In this document: piece after piece, positions 5,322 through 7,258 of the stretch | How positions within the stretch are numbered: the first letter of the stretch is position 1 | Layout: each line of letters begins with the position of its first letter | From: Planctomycetia bacterium | Lineage (GTDB): Bacteria; Planctomycetota; Planctomycetia; Gemmatales; Gemmataceae | Reading direction: 5' to 3' | Assembly (NCBI GenBank): GCA_005773755.1 | Contig: SXHE01000854.1 | Location: 1 to 7,258, forward strand | DNA length: 7,258 bases | The notes under the pieces: generated by a model | What the model was told of the DNA's origin: nothing | Seen by the model: the letters and a program-made list of their open reading frames with translations, nothing else | Databases searched by the model: none | Position numbers and translations under genes: made by a program

Positions 5322-5350
5322 TTCACACGCGACGGGGACACCGCTACGAT
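5322..5350 (+). promoter_or_regulatory. Candidate sigma70-type promoter for the TIGR02996 gene
   Basis: TTCACA (5322-5327, five of six matches to TTGACA) and TACGAT (5345-5350, four of six to TATAAT) are separated by 17 bp. This is in the 76-bp gap between the divergent CBM9-like and TIGR02996 genes and about 37 bp before the ATG at 5388. The -35 element lies next to the leftward gene's ribosome-binding region. Spacing and position are right, but the match is by eye and planctomycete promoter rules are not well known to me. Confidence 0.35.
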
Positions 5351-5387
5351 ACACCTGCGTGAACACGCGACCAGAGCGAGTGTGCCC

Positions 5388-6638
5388 ATGAACGAGCGCG
5401 AGGCGTTCGTCCGCGGGATCGCCGCGAACCTGTACGACGACACCCCGCGGCTGGCGTTTGCCGACTGGCTGGACGAGCACAGCGAGCACGACCGCGCAGA
5501 GTTCATTCGCGTGCAGTGCGAACTGGAACCGATGCGCGATCAGTACGAAATTCCCCGTGCCGCGGAATTGCACGAACGCGAGGAACACTTCGGCTCGCGA
5601 GGGGTGCGTCAGTCCGGCGAAGCGCACGAGTGGCTCGGTGCCATGCCGAAAGACTGGAACGACTGGAAAACGGGAATAGACGTCGAGTTCCGCCGGGGCT
5701 TCCCGGACCGACTCAAGCTGTCGGCGAAGGTGTTCCTCGAACACGGTGCCGCGATTCGCGCCCTGCACCCGACGATCCGGCGCGTCGTGATCCACTGCCT
5801 GAGCGGGTGGGGCGGACGGCTCGCCGCGTGCGATGCGCTGAGGGGGCTGACAGAACTGGAACTCGCGTGCTGGTACTCCGACGACGACATGAAGGCGCTG
5901 GCCGCGTCGCCGCACGTCGGAGAGTTGCAGGTTCTCGAACTGTGGCTCGACCGCCAAAGTGAAACCGGCACCGACGCGAACCTGTGTAAGCTCGCGGTAA
6001 AGGCGAAGGCCTGGCCGAAGTTGCGCGAGTTGGTGCTGCTCGACCCCGAAGGAGACAGCGAGAAGAGAATCAAGAAGCTGGTGACGTCGACGAACCGCTC
6101 TGCGAAGCGAAAGGTAGCCCGCTACGAGCGCGGCTACCCAGAGCTATTCCCGCTGAGCGGCGCGTTCTGTTACGACTGGCCGGTCGTGGGCCGGTTGTCC
6201 GACGGCCGAGCGGCGGTTGTCGAGCGCGACCGCACTCCCGGCCCCGGCGCACTCATGGTCCGCACGTTCGACGCGGCTGGCGCGCCGACCGGCGAAGAGA
6301 TTCGTGTCCCGCTGCCCCAAGAGTTGGCGAACGCAGTTGAGGCCGACAACTGGGACAGCAAGTACACCCAAGTAGCGCGCGCAGCTCTCGGCTTCGAGCC
6401 GGGGTTCATCCGGGTGCAGGAAGACGCGCTCGGGGGCGACTTCGGCCCGTGGCGTGGGCACAGCAACGACTGGAACCGGGGCGGCCTCGCAGACGACCCC
6501 GAGAACCCGACGGATTACAACGGAGACCCCGAGCCGAACGGCATCGGTAGCGAAATCTCCTGGGCGGTCCGCGGCGGCGAGTTCCAGGTAGGTTCCAGCG
6601 GCTGGGCCGACAAGACGGGCCGCGTGCATTCGACCTAG
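5388..6638 (+). CDS. TIGR02996 domain protein with leucine-rich-repeat-like middle and uncharacterised C-terminus
   Basis: This encodes 416 residues. Residues 4-47 match the short TIGR02996 domain common in Gemmata: EAFVRGIAANLYDDTPRLAF, then ADWLDEHSEHDRAEFIRVQ. Next come a His/Glu-rich linker, the companion segment RRGFPDRLKLSAKVFLEHGA (102-121) that often follows this domain, and an LRR-like section (about 151-219) with LRGLTELELA, LQVLELWLD and WPKLRELVLLD. A basic stretch (KRIKKLVTSTNRSAKRK, 226-242) leads into a C-terminal half (250-416), rich in Trp, Gly and Asp, that I do not recognise. No signal peptide is seen, so it is probably cytoplasmic. By family, a protein-interaction role is plausible; no activity is known to me. 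The start is set by the domain, and the ribosome-binding site is weak. It is divergent from the CBM9-like gene and ends 16 nt before the convergent nadA. Confidence 0.88.
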   Translation: MNEREAFVRGIAANLYDDTPRLAFADWLDEHSEHDRAEFIRVQCELEPMRDQYEIPRAAELHEREEHFGSRGVRQSGEAHEWLGAMPKDWNDWKTGIDVEFRRGFPDRLKLSAKVFLEHGAAIRALHPTIRRVVIHCLSGWGGRLAACDALRGLTELELACWYSDDDMKALAASPHVGELQVLELWLDRQSETGTDANLCKLAVKAKAWPKLRELVLLDPEGDSEKRIKKLVTSTNRSAKRKVARYERGYPELFPLSGAFCYDWPVVGRLSDGRAAVVERDRTPGPGALMVRTFDAAGAPTGEEIRVPLPQELANAVEADNWDSKYTQVARAALGFEPGFIRVQEDALGGDFGPWRGHSNDWNRGGLADDPENPTDYNGDPEPNGIGSEISWAVRGGEFQVGSSGWADKTGRVHST

Positions 6639-6654
6639 CCGCGTGAGGGTAGCT

Positions 6655-7258
6655 TCAGTCCCCGTGCGGATGGACGGGCGCGGTCGTCGGCGGGTTCAGC
6701 AGGCTCCGCGCCAGCACTTCCTTCGCCTTGTCGAACTCCGGCTGCCACAAGATTTCTGGTGAGCCGGCCTTCATGCAGTCGCGGACCTTTTCCAGCGTGT
6801 TGAGGGCCATGTGCGGGCACTTGTTGCACGAGCAGGTGATGCCCGGCACGCCGAGATAGGTGTGCCGCGGGTAGCGGCGCTCCAGCTCCCACATCATGTT
6901 CGCTTCGGTCGCGACCAGGAACTCGGTCGGCTCGGTGTATGTGGCGACGTGTTTAATCATCGCCTCGGTGCCGCCGGCGAAGTCGGCCAGCGCGAGAATG
7001 TTCTGCGGGCACTCCGGGTGTGCGATGGTCCTCGCCTTCGGGTGCTCCTTCTTCTGCTTGATGAGATCGACCACGCTGAAGATTTCGTGGACCATGCACG
7101 AGCCGTCCCACAGGATCATCGGGCGGCCGGTCAGCTCTTGCAGGTAGCGGCCCAGGTGCTTGTCCGGCACGAAGAGGATTTCGTACCCTTCGGGCACCTT
7201 GTTCCGCACCACGTCTTCCGCGTTGCCGCTGGTCACGACCCAGTCGCTGAGCGCCTTC
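6655..7258 (-). CDS. nadA: Quinolinate synthase NadA, C-terminal part (truncated by window edge)
   Basis: NadA condenses iminoaspartate with dihydroxyacetone phosphate to quinolinate in NAD biosynthesis, in the cytoplasm, using an oxygen-sensitive [4Fe-4S] cluster. About 201 C-terminal residues are visible. The frame is open to the right edge, entering with KALSDWVVTSGNAEDVV, so the start and the first cluster cysteine lie outside the window. Visible motifs are VPDKHLGRYL, DGSCMVHEIF with the second cluster cysteine, AHPECP with the substrate-binding His-Pro-Glu, VATEANMMWELERR, and CSCNKCPHMALNTL with the third cluster cysteine. The sequence ends with a short Pro/His-rich tail (NPPTTAPVHPHGD). 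All key residues in the visible part are present. Its partner nadB is not in view. Family identification is secure. Confidence 0.96.
   Translation of the reverse strand, partial: KALSDWVVTSGNAEDVVRNKVPEGYEILFVPDKHLGRYLQELTGRPMILWDGSCMVHEIFSVVDLIKQKKEHPKARTIAHPECPQNILALADFAGGTEAMIKHVATYTEPTEFLVATEANMMWELERRYPRHTYLGVPGITCSCNKCPHMALNTLEKVRDCMKAGSPEILWQPEFDKAKEVLARSLLNPPTTAPVHPHGD

Noticed and set aside
5019..5387. Extended N-terminus for the TIGR02996 protein from an upstream ATG at 5019
   Set aside because: The added part is antisense to the CBM9-like gene, and the TIGR02996 domain starts right at the ATG at 5388.

Overview
This GC-rich bacterial window looks like chromosomal DNA of a Gemmata-type planctomycete (order Gemmatales). 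The best evidence is the gene at 5388-6638. It opens with the short domain modelled as TIGR02996, which is strongly expanded in Gemmata and close relatives, and it continues into leucine-rich-repeat-like sequence. A CBM9/DOMON-like gene without a signal peptide, with the D-T-R-D...H-R-x-S-R-x-C-H-H pattern, also fits planctomycetes. This taxonomic reading is an inference from gene families, not from a marker gene.

Layout. 1-50: a perfect 22-bp palindrome and no gene. 51-686 (-): a predicted lipoprotein of unknown function. 687-943: a divergent intergenic region holding an inverted array of 7-bp repeats. 944-2008 (+): a tartrate/D-malate-type beta-decarboxylating dehydrogenase. 2009-2099: two hairpins, one terminator-like. 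2100-2486 (+): a small four-helix membrane protein resembling DUF420. 2495-3232 (+): the chromosome segregation factor ScpB, carrying a second inverted heptamer array inside its reading frame. 3241-4134 (+): a bestrophin-like channel. 4240-4608 (+): a small membrane-anchored or exported proline-rich protein whose reading frame is cut by one in-frame TGA. 4643-5311 (-): a CBM9-like protein. 5388-6638 (+): the TIGR02996/LRR-like protein. 6655-7258 (-): the C-terminal part of quinolinate synthase NadA, running off the right edge.

The DUF420-like, scpB and bestrophin genes are tightly packed (gaps of 8 nt each with the starts chosen here) and probably form one transcription unit, though their functions (oxidase maturation by family, chromosome condensation, ion transport) show no obvious pathway link. 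The dehydrogenase is separated from them by a strong hairpin. The remaining genes are single units in alternating orientation: 4608/4643 and 6638/6655 are convergent ends, and 5311/5388 is a compact 76-bp divergent start region.

I see no phage, transposase, CRISPR, tRNA or rRNA and no defence-like cassette. The unusual material is the repeats (two heptamer arrays of the same architecture, one translated inside ScpB), the TGA-interrupted small gene with the stop codon at the tip of a GC hairpin, and several palindromes at gene ends.
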